Below are positions 43,868 through 51,429 of a stretch of DNA of 54,392 nt, piece after piece. Source of the stretch: Beijerinckiaceae bacterium (lineage in GTDB: Bacteria > Bacteroidota > Bacteroidia > Chitinophagales > Chitinophagaceae); NCBI GenBank assembly GCA_903970475.1, contig CAJCIQ010000026.1:1-54392 (forward strand). Reading direction: 5' to 3'. How positions within the stretch are numbered: position 1 is the stretch's first letter; every line of letters begins with the position of its first letter. Under the pieces are notes generated by a model. That model did not search any database. It saw nothing but the letters and a program-made list of their open reading frames with translations, and was not told the origin of the DNA. The position numbers and the translations under genes were made by a program.

Positions 43868-46318
43868 TTACTCGACCCTAAACACCTCCTTACCCGAAAA
43901 TGTTCCGGCGGTAGAAATGCCCTGGACCATTAAATAGAACCTACCCTTCAAATCATTGGTATAAAAAGTAATAACCGCATTCCCATTTTTATCAGTGGAT
44001 ACAACGGGCGCCCAATAAAGGGTCGATAGCGTTATGGGGTCAGGGCTTTGCAAGTTGGCTGAATCAGAATAGTAATGATCCTGGGTTGGTTGATGGATAG
44101 CATTTAACATACCTATCATGGGGGAAACACCACCATCAATGCACCCCCGGTAAATCAAATGTCCGCCCGGTGCGTCGCGATAGGTATAATCCTGGCCAAT
44201 AACCGGCTTTCGGCTACCTACTCTATGCCCAGGCGTTTGACAATTGAGTACGTTGTACATGCAGACATAATCCTGGCAACCACCGTGAGCATCTTCATAC
44301 TCATCGTTATCACCGGCCCTGATCACCACTTGCTTCAGTGACTTTACCGCATTGAAGGATAAGCCATTGTCTGGCTCATCATGGATGGTGGTGTCTTTGA
44401 GCAATCGCCTGGGCGCATACCATATATTCGCTAACCGCTTATTTAGGGTATCATATGTATTGTGAATATCCAAATTATATTCATCCTGATCCCTTTTATC
44501 TACCATAGCTATAATTGGATTCCTTTTCCCGATCGGCATGATCAGTGCCTGATAGGGTATTTGAAAATGACCAAAGGAATCTGATGTAAGCCGGTACATT
44601 AAAGATCCTAAGACCAGTAAAGCTATGGGGCGCTTTAGTTTTTTCTTTACCGCTTCATCAGGATTATAGATATCGCGCACGCCCCCAAAATCCTCGGCAG
44701 GTAAATACGTAACAGGCAGTTGTGAGGTATCCCCCATAACATCATCCCAGGCGGGTAAGGGATGAAACTGGGTTAACATAACCAGGTCTATATTGGCGGC
44801 ACTATCATAATAGTAGCCGGGCAACAGCGCGTGATCAGGAGATAAAAACCGATCTATTTTTGTGGTGGTGGTGATGTCTGGGTAACCCACACCTAACCTT
44901 GAAGTCAACAAGGTGGACAGGGAAAAGATGCCTTTAACTCCATTCCCGTTTTCATCATGTACATGTATCCTTGCTGTTACCCTTGTTCGCGTATGATATA
45001 CCAGCGAGTCTGGCCGTATATCAACCGCAATTTTAGGCAGGGGCAGAAATGTTGCGCGTTCAGCCACGGGCTTGCCGGTGGTATCGAATAGGGCTACTTT
45101 CACTATTCCTCCTGGCCAATCCTTAGTGGGCAAAGCAAGGTGACCAATATTGGTGGCGGCTACCAATTTTACGCTTGCATTGAACAAGATGTCCTGGTCA
45201 TTGTACACGAGTATATAAAATTTGCTGTTGGGTCCCGGTCCATGTACGGTAAGCCTGAGGGTATCCGGATTATCGATGGCTGGTACTTCGAGCGTAAATC
45301 CACTTTGCAGCACATCGGGAAAATGACCGGTGGCGTAGTCCCCTGGTTCCAAATCATAGAGTTTTACACTGTACCGCTTTCCCGTATGTATCACTCCCTT
45401 TATAGTACCTAGCCCGTATTCATCCGTTGAAAACCGAACCAGTTCTTTACCATCTTCTAATAAGATCCCTTTGGTCGCTATACCCATCCCATAGGGCTTT
45501 CGGATTTCTACACCGATAGTGGCCATACGTCCATCCACCAGGTTGCCTCCTTCAGGATAATAGGTAATAGCAACTTGGTTGGGACGTAGGATGACGGGTA
45601 GCCAAAAGTTGGTGCTGTGCTTATCTCGGTCAACCTGAGCCGTAAGCACGAGCCACCTGGCCAGGGTATCTCTGGCAGGTACCATAATGACCACCTCTCC
45701 GAAAGCGTCGATCTTTTGTTTACCCGATAGCAGCACCAGGCTGTCGGCACTGATGCTGTACTGCATTAACCCGCCTGCTGCCAGTCCACCATAATCTGTC
45801 GTAACCCGGCAATGCAGTGCCATAGAGTCATTGCGTTGGTTTACGGATAGCGTAAGGTCAAAAGGTGTTTTTTTGGATGACCGTATACTAATTTGTTGGC
45901 AAAAGGGAGGGGTTCCACCTTTCCCTATAAAATCATTGGTATAGGCCGTCAACAAATACTCGCCCTTTGTTACGGAGTCGGGAATGGTTACATATCCGCT
46001 GCTGATACCGCTTACCATGACAAACCGATCAGTTGCAACCACTTTATGCTGGGCCAGGCTGACCAGCACTATATATACCGTTCTGTTCAGCACTGTATCC
46101 TGTCCTCGATATAGCAATAAGGCGGAGAAATTGATGTTCTCATTGGGCATGTATATAGCTTTATCCAAGGTAAGGTATAACTGCTGGGGCCGGTTATTGG
46201 CATACTTATTCCAGGTATTGATCTTTGCCGCTAATACCGAGTCCGTCGTCTGGGCATGGAGTACAGAACCAATCAGTAAAAAGATCAGAAAGAATAGCGC
46301 CTTTGAGCCGTGATGCAT
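43868..46318 (-). CDS. Large exported MG2-domain (alpha-2-macroglobulin-like) protein
   Basis: About 816 aa from the ATG at 46318, where a signal peptide begins (GSKALFFLIFLLIGSVLHAQ); the frame is open to 46366. QQLYLTLDKAIYMPNENINF is the MG2 motif (ligand to the cell exterior, drug x-x-Y-x-P-G/N-E), followed by Ig-like macroglobulin domains (VRDIYNPDEAVKKK; ITFYTNDLKGRFYLMVQGIS at the end). No thioester CxEQ and no SusC-like plug are present. Such proteins are common in Bacteroidota; the function is unknown, perhaps cell-surface protection or cargo presentation. Confidence 0.75.
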   Translation of the reverse strand: MHHGSKALFFLIFLLIGSVLHAQTTDSVLAAKINTWNKYANNRPQQLYLTLDKAIYMPNENINFSALLLYRGQDTVLNRTVYIVLVSLAQHKVVATDRFVMVSGISSGYVTIPDSVTKGEYLLTAYTNDFIGKGGTPPFCQQISIRSSKKTPFDLTLSVNQRNDSMALHCRVTTDYGGLAAGGLMQYSISADSLVLLSGKQKIDAFGEVVIMVPARDTLARWLVLTAQVDRDKHSTNFWLPVILRPNQVAITYYPEGGNLVDGRMATIGVEIRKPYGMGIATKGILLEDGKELVRFSTDEYGLGTIKGVIHTGKRYSVKLYDLEPGDYATGHFPDVLQSGFTLEVPAIDNPDTLRLTVHGPGPNSKFYILVYNDQDILFNASVKLVAATNIGHLALPTKDWPGGIVKVALFDTTGKPVAERATFLPLPKIAVDIRPDSLVYHTRTRVTARIHVHDENGNGVKGIFSLSTLLTSRLGVGYPDITTTTKIDRFLSPDHALLPGYYYDSAANIDLVMLTQFHPLPAWDDVMGDTSQLPVTYLPAEDFGGVRDIYNPDEAVKKKLKRPIALLVLGSLMYRLTSDSFGHFQIPYQALIMPIGKRNPIIAMVDKRDQDEYNLDIHNTYDTLNKRLANIWYAPRRLLKDTTIHDEPDNGLSFNAVKSLKQVVIRAGDNDEYEDAHGGCQDYVCMYNVLNCQTPGHRVGSRKPVIGQDYTYRDAPGGHLIYRGCIDGGVSPMIGMLNAIHQPTQDHYYSDSANLQSPDPITLSTLYWAPVVSTDKNGNAVITFYTNDLKGRFYLMVQGISTAGTFSGKEVFRVE

Positions 46319-46532
46319 ACGTCGTAAGATTGCCACCGAAGATATTGAACTATTCAAACAAAGCATCCATAGTCACCATCGCCTGGACCGGTTTAGTCAT
46401 ATAATCATTCGATTTCAAGCCGAAGGTTGTAACCAGGGTGAGGTTACCCTATGATGATATGAATTTATCGACTATCCGCAGCCAATAGTGCAGAATAGCG
46501 CATAGATTTCAGCCTAATCGTTTCCGCTGAAA

Positions 46533-46797
46533 TCACAACTCCACGAATTCACGCATATTGCCAACGATCAAACCCACTCTTCTTTGTTCATTACTGAATC
46601 TACCATTATTTCCGCCCCTATCAATAAAAGCATCAAGTTTTGTTGCCAGGAAATAAGACGAGGAAAAGATCTTAACAGGAGTTCTGTTGTCTAGTATTAT
46701 TGATATCGCATTTTTAAAAGCCTACGGATACCATTTATTGGAGAACCCAAACAAAACTTCAGACGCCAATTCTTCTAAAGCATGGTATACAGCTTTG
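46533..46797 (-). pseudogene. Nucleotidyltransferase (AbiEii/DUF6036-like) remnant, cassette A
   Basis: A single minus-strand frame reads KAVYHALEELASEVLFGFSN, KWYP then TAG, AFKNAISIILDNRTPVKIFS, SSYFLATKLDAFIDRGGNNG, then RFSNEQRRVGLIVGNMREFV to a stop at 46533. FLATKLxAFxxRG and the preceding strands are the hallmark C-terminal core of AbiEii-like nucleotidyltransferases. The N-terminal nucleotide-binding half is missing, fused by deletion to the preceding regulator remnant, and one stop (likely Glu or Gln to TAG) interrupts the rest. Confidence 0.65.
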
Positions 46798-47077
46798 ATC
46801 CGGACTATATCTGGCCATAGCTTCGGGAACGACAGGGAAAACGTAATGAAGCCCATAATGGCTAAATTCCATTAACGATTGCCTATACACTCCTCGCGTT
46901 TTCCCAGCAATTAATCCAGCCGTATGACTGCGATTCAGCGATTCAGCGATTCAGCTATTTCTGACATGCTTATGAATAGTTGGGCTGGAAGGTCCCGATA
47001 TTGCCAATTAGGATCCAGTATAGTCAATATTTTAAAATGACCACATCTTGAGGGCGCATGCCATTATGGGTTTTCAT
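46759..47077 (-). pseudogene. Winged-helix regulator remnant, cassette A
   Basis: From the ATG at 47077: MKTHNGMRPQDVVILK, a match to HNGMRPQDVIVLLK of the intact gene at 50634. A one-base frame change then gives LTILDPNWQYRDLPAQLFIS and MSEIAESLNR. An 8 bp repeat expansion shifts the frame, after which SLMEFSHYGLHYVFPVVPEA matches AIYEFLVHGLPYVFPVRPGA. The last third is deleted into the nucleotidyltransferase. A decayed paralogue of the gene 3.5 kb away, in the same orientation. Confidence 0.72.
46931..46954. repeat. Three tandem copies of CGATTCAG
   Basis: Perfect 8 bp tandem repeat, three units, with a partial fourth (CTATTT follows). It lies inside the cassette A regulator remnant and is out of phase by 8 per unit, so slippage here shifts the frame. 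Confidence 0.85.
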
Positions 47078-47097
47078 TGAACATGACATATGGCCAA

Positions 47098-48081
47098 TTA
47101 TTTAGCAATCCTATAATTAGCCGGGACATAAACATAACCTGCGCCTTCAGCGCGTATATGACCTATCCCAGGGAAAGAAAGGTGATCCCCGGCTATCCAG
47201 TAACCGTTAGTTGCAGCATCAGCAAAGGCCGCCTGTCTTTGAGCCGCCGCGGCGGGTTGGTCAACGTCATAGACGATGGTGACGGCGGGATCACTGAACT
47301 GAATGGAGGCGGCATGCATAATATCTCCCCAAAACACTATTTTTTGATGTTTACTTTCCAAAGCATAGCAGCAATGGCCAGGGGTATGACCGGGTGTCGC
47401 GATGGGTGTAATACCAGGGAGCAAGGCTGCACCGTATTCAAACGTTTTCACTTTTCCTGCTTTGAGATACGGGCCGACACTTGTCTGGGCCTGAGCGTAA
47501 TAAGCTTTGAGGTTTTCAGGGGCCTTCTGTATGTTTTCAGGGCTGAACCAAAAATCCACTTCTGGTTTACTGATATAAATGGTTGCATTGGGAAACACCA
47601 TTTGCGGACCGTTCATCAATCCACCCGTATGATCGATATGAATATGGGTGATGAGTACCGCGTTGATCTGCTCAGGTTTGTAGCCTGCTCTGGCGAGGCT
47701 CTCTGTTAAATGCCCTAAAGAGGGACCATAGTAACCCGCTGTACCGGCATCCACCAGGATCAGTTGATCACCGCTTTTAATGAGGTAGGCATTCACGGAA
47801 AGCTCCACCGGATCAGATTGAAAATCCTTACTTAAGAGACCGTCAATTTCGCCGGGCTTCGTATGCTGAAGCAACTGATGAAGTTGCTGAGGTATGGTAC
47901 CGTCAGAAAGGGCGATGACATCAACATCTCCGATTTGCAAGTGGAAGTAACCCGCCTGGTTGTATCCCTGGCCCTGAGCGGCTACTCCCTGAGCCGAGCC
48001 GGAAAATAAGCTACTGATCGTGAAAAGTACTGCTGCCAAGATCTTGGAAAAAGTCCGCAAGGCGTAGTTGATTTGCTTCAT
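47098..48081 (-). CDS. Exported metallo-beta-lactamase-fold hydrolase
   Basis: 327 aa. A long N-terminal segment with a membrane-spanning signal (ILAAVLFTISSLFSGSAQGV) precedes the MBL core. ITHIHIDHTGGL is the HxHxDH zinc motif, ATPGHTPGHCCYAL supplies the third His, and VFWGDIMHAASIQF the bridging Asp. Related secreted MBL proteins include lactonases and other small-molecule hydrolases; the substrate is unknown. An adjacent Crp/Fnr gene and a TGACA-N2-TGTCA palindrome precede it. Confidence 0.88.
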   Translation of the reverse strand: MKQINYALRTFSKILAAVLFTISSLFSGSAQGVAAQGQGYNQAGYFHLQIGDVDVIALSDGTIPQQLHQLLQHTKPGEIDGLLSKDFQSDPVELSVNAYLIKSGDQLILVDAGTAGYYGPSLGHLTESLARAGYKPEQINAVLITHIHIDHTGGLMNGPQMVFPNATIYISKPEVDFWFSPENIQKAPENLKAYYAQAQTSVGPYLKAGKVKTFEYGAALLPGITPIATPGHTPGHCCYALESKHQKIVFWGDIMHAASIQFSDPAVTIVYDVDQPAAAAQRQAAFADAATNGYWIAGDHLSFPGIGHIRAEGAGYVYVPANYRIAK

Positions 48082-48116
48082 TTTTTAAGTATTTAATGAA
48101 GCAAAATTCGGACAGC

Positions 48117-48142
48117 ACCTATCCCTGGTAAAGGAGATAGGT
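48117..48142. promoter_or_regulatory. Inverted repeat in the leader of the MBL gene
   Basis: ACCTATC (48117-48123) and GATAGGT (48136-48142), perfect 7 bp arms, 12 nt apart, 36-61 bp upstream of the MBL start. Could be an operator or an RNA hairpin; no T run follows on either strand. Confidence 0.3.
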
Positions 48143-48155
48143 CACTTTGATTTAT

Positions 48156-48167
48156 TGACAAATGTCA
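48156..48167. promoter_or_regulatory. Candidate Crp/Fnr palindrome upstream of the MBL gene
   Basis: TGACA-AA-TGTCA, perfect, 3 bp after the stop of the Crp/Fnr gene and 75 bp upstream of the MBL start. The layout copies that of the Crp/Fnr-SDR pair at 23.8 kb. Confidence 0.4.
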
Positions 48168-48169
48168 CA

Positions 48170-48739
48170 TCAGATATGGTAGAGGCGGCTAAGGGTTTCT
48201 CGCGAAACACCCAAATAGGAAGCAATGTAGGTTTTGGGAATGCGGTTCAACAGGTGGGGGTATTGGCGGACAAACTGTTCATACCTTTCCCTTGCATTAC
48301 CCGAAATCATTATTTGAAGGCGCTTCAGCAACGAGGTATAACCCAGATTTGCTTTGACTTGCAGAAAATGTTCATATTTCCAGAGTTCCTTACCCAGTTT
48401 ATCACGGTCGGCCAAAGTGATGCCGAGCAACTGGCAATCTTCCAGGCAACTGATGTTGATCGTCGCCCGCTCACCCTTGAAAAATGCCTCCCGATCGGTC
48501 ATCCACCAATCTTCTACACCGAATTGATAGATAAATTCCTTACCTGTTTTTTCATCGATATTAAAAGCCCTTAAACATCCCTTTACTACAAAATACTCAT
48601 ACTGCACCGTATCTCCCGCTTGAATCAGATAAGCATGTTTTTTAAGCTTTTTTGCTTTAAAGTAAGAAAAAACATAGTCAAATTCTTCATCCGTCAGTGG
48701 GCTAACCGCTTCAATATGATCCCTCAACATTTTAGACAT
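48170..48739 (-). CDS. Crp/Fnr-family transcriptional regulator
   Basis: 189 aa from the ATG at 48739 (MSKMLRDHIEAVSPLTDEEF); the frame is open to 48814. Beta-roll sensor (LIQAGDTVQYEYFVVKGCLR; ATINISCLEDCQLLGI) and HTH (KTYIASYLGVSRETLSRLYH). No Fe-S Cys cluster. Divergent from the SDR at 48827 and followed on the same strand by the MBL gene, either of which could be a target. Paralogous to the regulator at 23880. Confidence 0.88.
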   Translation of the reverse strand: MSKMLRDHIEAVSPLTDEEFDYVFSYFKAKKLKKHAYLIQAGDTVQYEYFVVKGCLRAFNIDEKTGKEFIYQFGVEDWWMTDREAFFKGERATINISCLEDCQLLGITLADRDKLGKELWKYEHFLQVKANLGYTSLLKRLQIMISGNARERYEQFVRQYPHLLNRIPKTYIASYLGVSRETLSRLYHI

Positions 48740-48826
48740 AATAATCGCTGGTGATTTTCCAGGCAGGAATGTACGATACCTTATTGAAATATCAAATGGC
48801 CATGCTACCTTCAACCAAACCCTTTT

Positions 48827-49549
48827 ATGAAACTATCCCACAACAAAATCTTGATAACGGGTGGAGCTAGTGGTATCGGACTGGCACTAGCCGGAAGGTT
48901 TATCAAAGAAAACAACACCGTCATCATTTGCAGCAGGCGCGAACAAGCGCTCGCTGAGGCAAAAGCCAAATTCCCCGGACTGATCACCCGGCAATGCGAC
49001 CTGACCATTGAGCAGGATAGGGCAGCTTTGTTCACCTGGATTTCCCAAGCCCACCCCGATTTGAATGTACTGGTAAACAATGCCGGGATCCAAAACTGGA
49101 TGAAGGTTACAGACGATAGCTTTTATGATAAAGCCAGATCGGAAGTAAACATCAATATTCTGGCTCCTTTACATTTGACAGAGCTGTTCCTGAAGCTAAA
49201 CGCACCCACCACTATCATCAATGTGACATCAGGGCTGGCTTTCGTTCCCTTTTCAAAAGTTCCTGTCTATTGCGGCACCAAAGCATTCTTCCGTTCTTTT
49301 ACCCTCTCTCTGAGGCATCAATTGAAAGATAGTGATATCGAAGTAATTGAGGTTATTCCACCTGCGTTGAATACGGACCTGGGCGGTAAAGGCTTACATG
49401 ATACGGCTCCTCCGGTGAGCGATTTCATTATAAAAATATTCGAACAATTGGAAGCCGGCAGCAACGAATTGACCTTTGGCGCCGCGGAGGCCCGCGTTAA
49501 AGCAAACAACGATTCGATTTCAGCATACTTCAACAGGATGAATCCATAA
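48827..49549 (+). CDS. SDR oxidoreductase (DltE-like)
   Basis: 240 aa. ITGGASGIGLALAGRFIKEN (cofactor motif), LNVLVNNAGIQNWMK (NNAG), INVTSGLAFVPFSKVPVYCG with catalytic Ser and Tyr, and TKAFFRSF with Lys. The build is that of DltE-type SDRs. It is divergent from a Crp/Fnr gene (87 bp between starts) and convergent with peptidase E. Substrate unknown. Confidence 0.9.
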   Translation: MKLSHNKILITGGASGIGLALAGRFIKENNTVIICSRREQALAEAKAKFPGLITRQCDLTIEQDRAALFTWISQAHPDLNVLVNNAGIQNWMKVTDDSFYDKARSEVNINILAPLHLTELFLKLNAPTTIINVTSGLAFVPFSKVPVYCGTKAFFRSFTLSLRHQLKDSDIEVIEVIPPALNTDLGGKGLHDTAPPVSDFIIKIFEQLEAGSNELTFGAAEARVKANNDSISAYFNRMNP

Positions 49550-49558
49550 TCACCGGAG

Positions 49559-50224
49559 TTATGGCGTTATCAGCTTCCAGTGCCCCTCGGAAACGACTTC
49601 TATGGTGCCATCAGTCACTTTAATCGCCGTCTGATCATCAATCGCATACGAAGGCACCGCTAAAGTAGCCGCCAGCTTTTCCAGGTTGCCCAGGGAGTTC
49701 TCCGGAAACCACGCATGATCCAGATGAGGATGCAGCGCAAAGTCAAAGAATCCCAGCGATTTATCGCTTCCGGCCGGCAATGTATCGTTACCGTGAGTCG
49801 TTCCAAAGGAGCCCATGATCATGCTCCCTGCACTCAGGCCTACATACACCGTCTTACGCAGGAGTGAAGGCAAGCGGTCAGCCAATCCGGATTGCTGCAT
49901 CCAGTAGGTTAAATATTGGCAATCGCCGCCTCCGACCAGTAAAGCATCCGTTTCCTGAAGCTGTGGAATCCAAAGGTCAGGCTTAATGCTGGGCAGCGCA
50001 GTGAGTTCCAGGAGGCCCAAAGACTTCCAACCCATATCGCAGAAGGGATCCCCTAGTGACCCGCAAATCACCCTTCTTACTATGTCCCCCCCATTAGGTA
50101 TGCCATAAATCGCGGTGGGAATGAAAAGTGCGGTAGTTTCGCTAATTGGTTTACCCAAAAGGTCAATCAGCGCCTTCCGGATACTTACGTTGCTGATACC
50201 TGCTGAAGTGAGCAGAACTTTCAT
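49559..50224 (-). CDS. Peptidase E-like (S51) class-I amidotransferase fold protein
   Basis: 221 aa. VLLTSAGISNVSIRKALIDL start, LLVGGGDCQYLTYWMQQSG middle, and the nucleophile elbow YVGLSAGSMIMG with the catalytic Ser; HPHLDHAWFPENS supplies the His. Peptidase E cleaves Asp-X dipeptides; relatives with the same fold have other substrates, so the dipeptidase call is tentative. It is 47 bp downstream of the YceI remnant. Confidence 0.82.
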   Translation of the reverse strand: MKVLLTSAGISNVSIRKALIDLLGKPISETTALFIPTAIYGIPNGGDIVRRVICGSLGDPFCDMGWKSLGLLELTALPSIKPDLWIPQLQETDALLVGGGDCQYLTYWMQQSGLADRLPSLLRKTVYVGLSAGSMIMGSFGTTHGNDTLPAGSDKSLGFFDFALHPHLDHAWFPENSLGNLEKLAATLAVPSYAIDDQTAIKVTDGTIEVVSEGHWKLITP

Positions 50225-50271
50225 TCTTTAAAATAGGAAATTTCGCCCACACCCACACCAAGCGTCCTAAG

Positions 50272-50555
50272 CTATTTCCTCAAAAGCGCTATTTCACACT
50301 GAATCTTCACCTCATCCCCAACGATCAAATCCCCGGCCTCATTGAGTAAATGAAACTGAAGGCCAAAATCTTTACGGTTAATCTTTCCGTTGACCTCAAA
50401 ACCGGCCCTTGCATCTCCAAAGCGGCCCTTACCAATTCCTGTATGCTCCACCGCAAACGAAACAGGTTTAGTGGTCCCCAGGATAGTCAGATCTCCTTCC
50501 AATACACCTTTATGCGAAACATACTTGTATATAAATCCGTTCTTGCAGGCGCTGA
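50272..50555 (-). pseudogene. YceI-family protein, N-terminal half deleted
   Basis: The last ~75 codons are a clear YceI C-terminus: MEGDLTILGTTKPVSFAVEH, RFGDARAGFEVNGKINRKDF, GLQF and DLIVGDEVKIQ. A complete YceI lipocalin-like protein has about 170-190 residues, usually with a signal peptide. Upstream, the frame (FIYKYVSHKGVL) merges at about 50555 with the start of a nucleotidyltransferase gene, so a single deletion removed the first half of this gene and most of the other. Confidence 0.7.
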
Positions 50556-50556
50556 C

Positions 50557-50637
50557 CTACAAAATCAATTTCTTCTCTAAATTCTGAAGAATATTAGCAA
50601 CTGCTTTTAATCTAACTATATTTACGTGATCGCTCAT
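50557..50637 (-). pseudogene. Nucleotidyltransferase remnant, cassette B (first 26 codons)
   Basis: MSDHVNIVRLKAVANILQNL with EKK opens exactly like the nucleotidyltransferases that accompany this regulator family, where the next residues would be the FVFVGGxTV catalytic motif. In the next frame DFVG is still visible before the sequence runs into the YceI remnant. The ATG overlaps the regulator's stop in an ATGA, so the pair was translationally coupled. Cassette A keeps the other end of the same type of gene. Confidence 0.62.
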
Positions 50638-51158
50638 TTTAATAACCTTTTTTTCAAATCCGCTTCCGCCATTCGCTTTTCTCTTGCTTTTCCTATCCTT
50701 AAGGCATCTGTCAAAGCAAGAAGCTCGTACAATTTATTATCTTCTTTTGCAGCAAATGCTTGTTTAGGATGAAATGTCGGAATTTCCTGACCTTTTACTT
50801 CACCATCCGACGTGGCCCACACGACGGGGTTATCATTTCCAAATGTGTCAGATAAAGGAGGAGCGCTATAGGCAGTAGGCATTCCAATTACTAATGCACC
50901 AGGCCGCACAGGAAATACATAAGGTAACCCATGCACCAGGAACTCATAAATTGCATTTTTCATTGGCGTTTTTTTATTTGGCGCTATCAGATGAGCAAAT
51001 ACTGATCTACTAATAGAATCACTAACTTCCGATAAACTTACACCTATGCTTTGAGCAAAGTCAACAAGTCTAAATGCAGGATCATTTAAACTAATAATTT
51101 TGAGCAATACAATTACATCCTGAGGACGCATTCCATTATGTTGAATAGTAGCGTTCAT
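50634..51158 (-). CDS. Winged-helix regulator of a nucleotidyltransferase cassette
   Basis: 174 aa, intact. The N-terminal HTH is in RPQDVIVLLKIISLNDPAFR, LVDFAQSIGVSLSEVSDSIS and RSVFAHLIAPNKKTPMKNAI, followed by HGLPYVFPVRPGALVIGMPT, AYSAPPLS and a charged C-terminal helix (KAREKRMAEADLKKRLL). The product probably represses its own operon from the palindromic site at 51166-51206, like an antitoxin. Its coupled partner is now only 26 codons long, so any toxin or partner function is lost here. Confidence 0.75.
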   Translation of the reverse strand: MNATIQHNGMRPQDVIVLLKIISLNDPAFRLVDFAQSIGVSLSEVSDSISRSVFAHLIAPNKKTPMKNAIYEFLVHGLPYVFPVRPGALVIGMPTAYSAPPLSDTFGNDNPVVWATSDGEVKGQEIPTFHPKQAFAAKEDNKLYELLALTDALRIGKAREKRMAEADLKKRLLK

Positions 51159-51165
51159 AAATTAA

Positions 51166-51206
51166 GTTAATTTCGCATTTCTCGTTTCGCGAAACGCGAA
51201 ATTAAC
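51166..51206. promoter_or_regulatory. Nested palindromic operator of cassette B
   Basis: GTTAATTTCGC (51166-51176) and GCGAAATTAAC (51196-51206) are perfect complements 19 bp apart. Between them lies a second perfect palindrome, CGTTTCGCGAAACG (51183-51196). TTTCGC-type half-sites occur three times on one strand and twice inverted. It begins 8 bp upstream of the regulator start, consistent with cooperative autorepression. Confidence 0.65.
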
Positions 51207-51429
51207 TACTAATGTGGTAATTACCAACCCATTCCGATTTATCAGCAATTCTCTTTCCGCCTTATCGCCTTTCTCAGAGTGACCATATTCCATTTATTGT
51301 CGTCCCAATAACGACGATTTTGGGTCTCGTAAATCCAAATACCTACCTAAAAACACCTAGCTCCTTCCCAATAACCGCAAATAAAATAATCCAAAACAAT
51401 CCGACCTTCGCCCACATAATCAGGATCAT

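Noticed and set aside
46687-46875. 62-codon plus-strand ORF
   Set aside because: Falls on the antisense of the cassette A remnants, which explain the sequence.
47077-47709. 210-codon plus-strand ORF
   Set aside because: Antisense to the MBL hydrolase; no recognisable fold, and the opposite frame carries the zinc motif.
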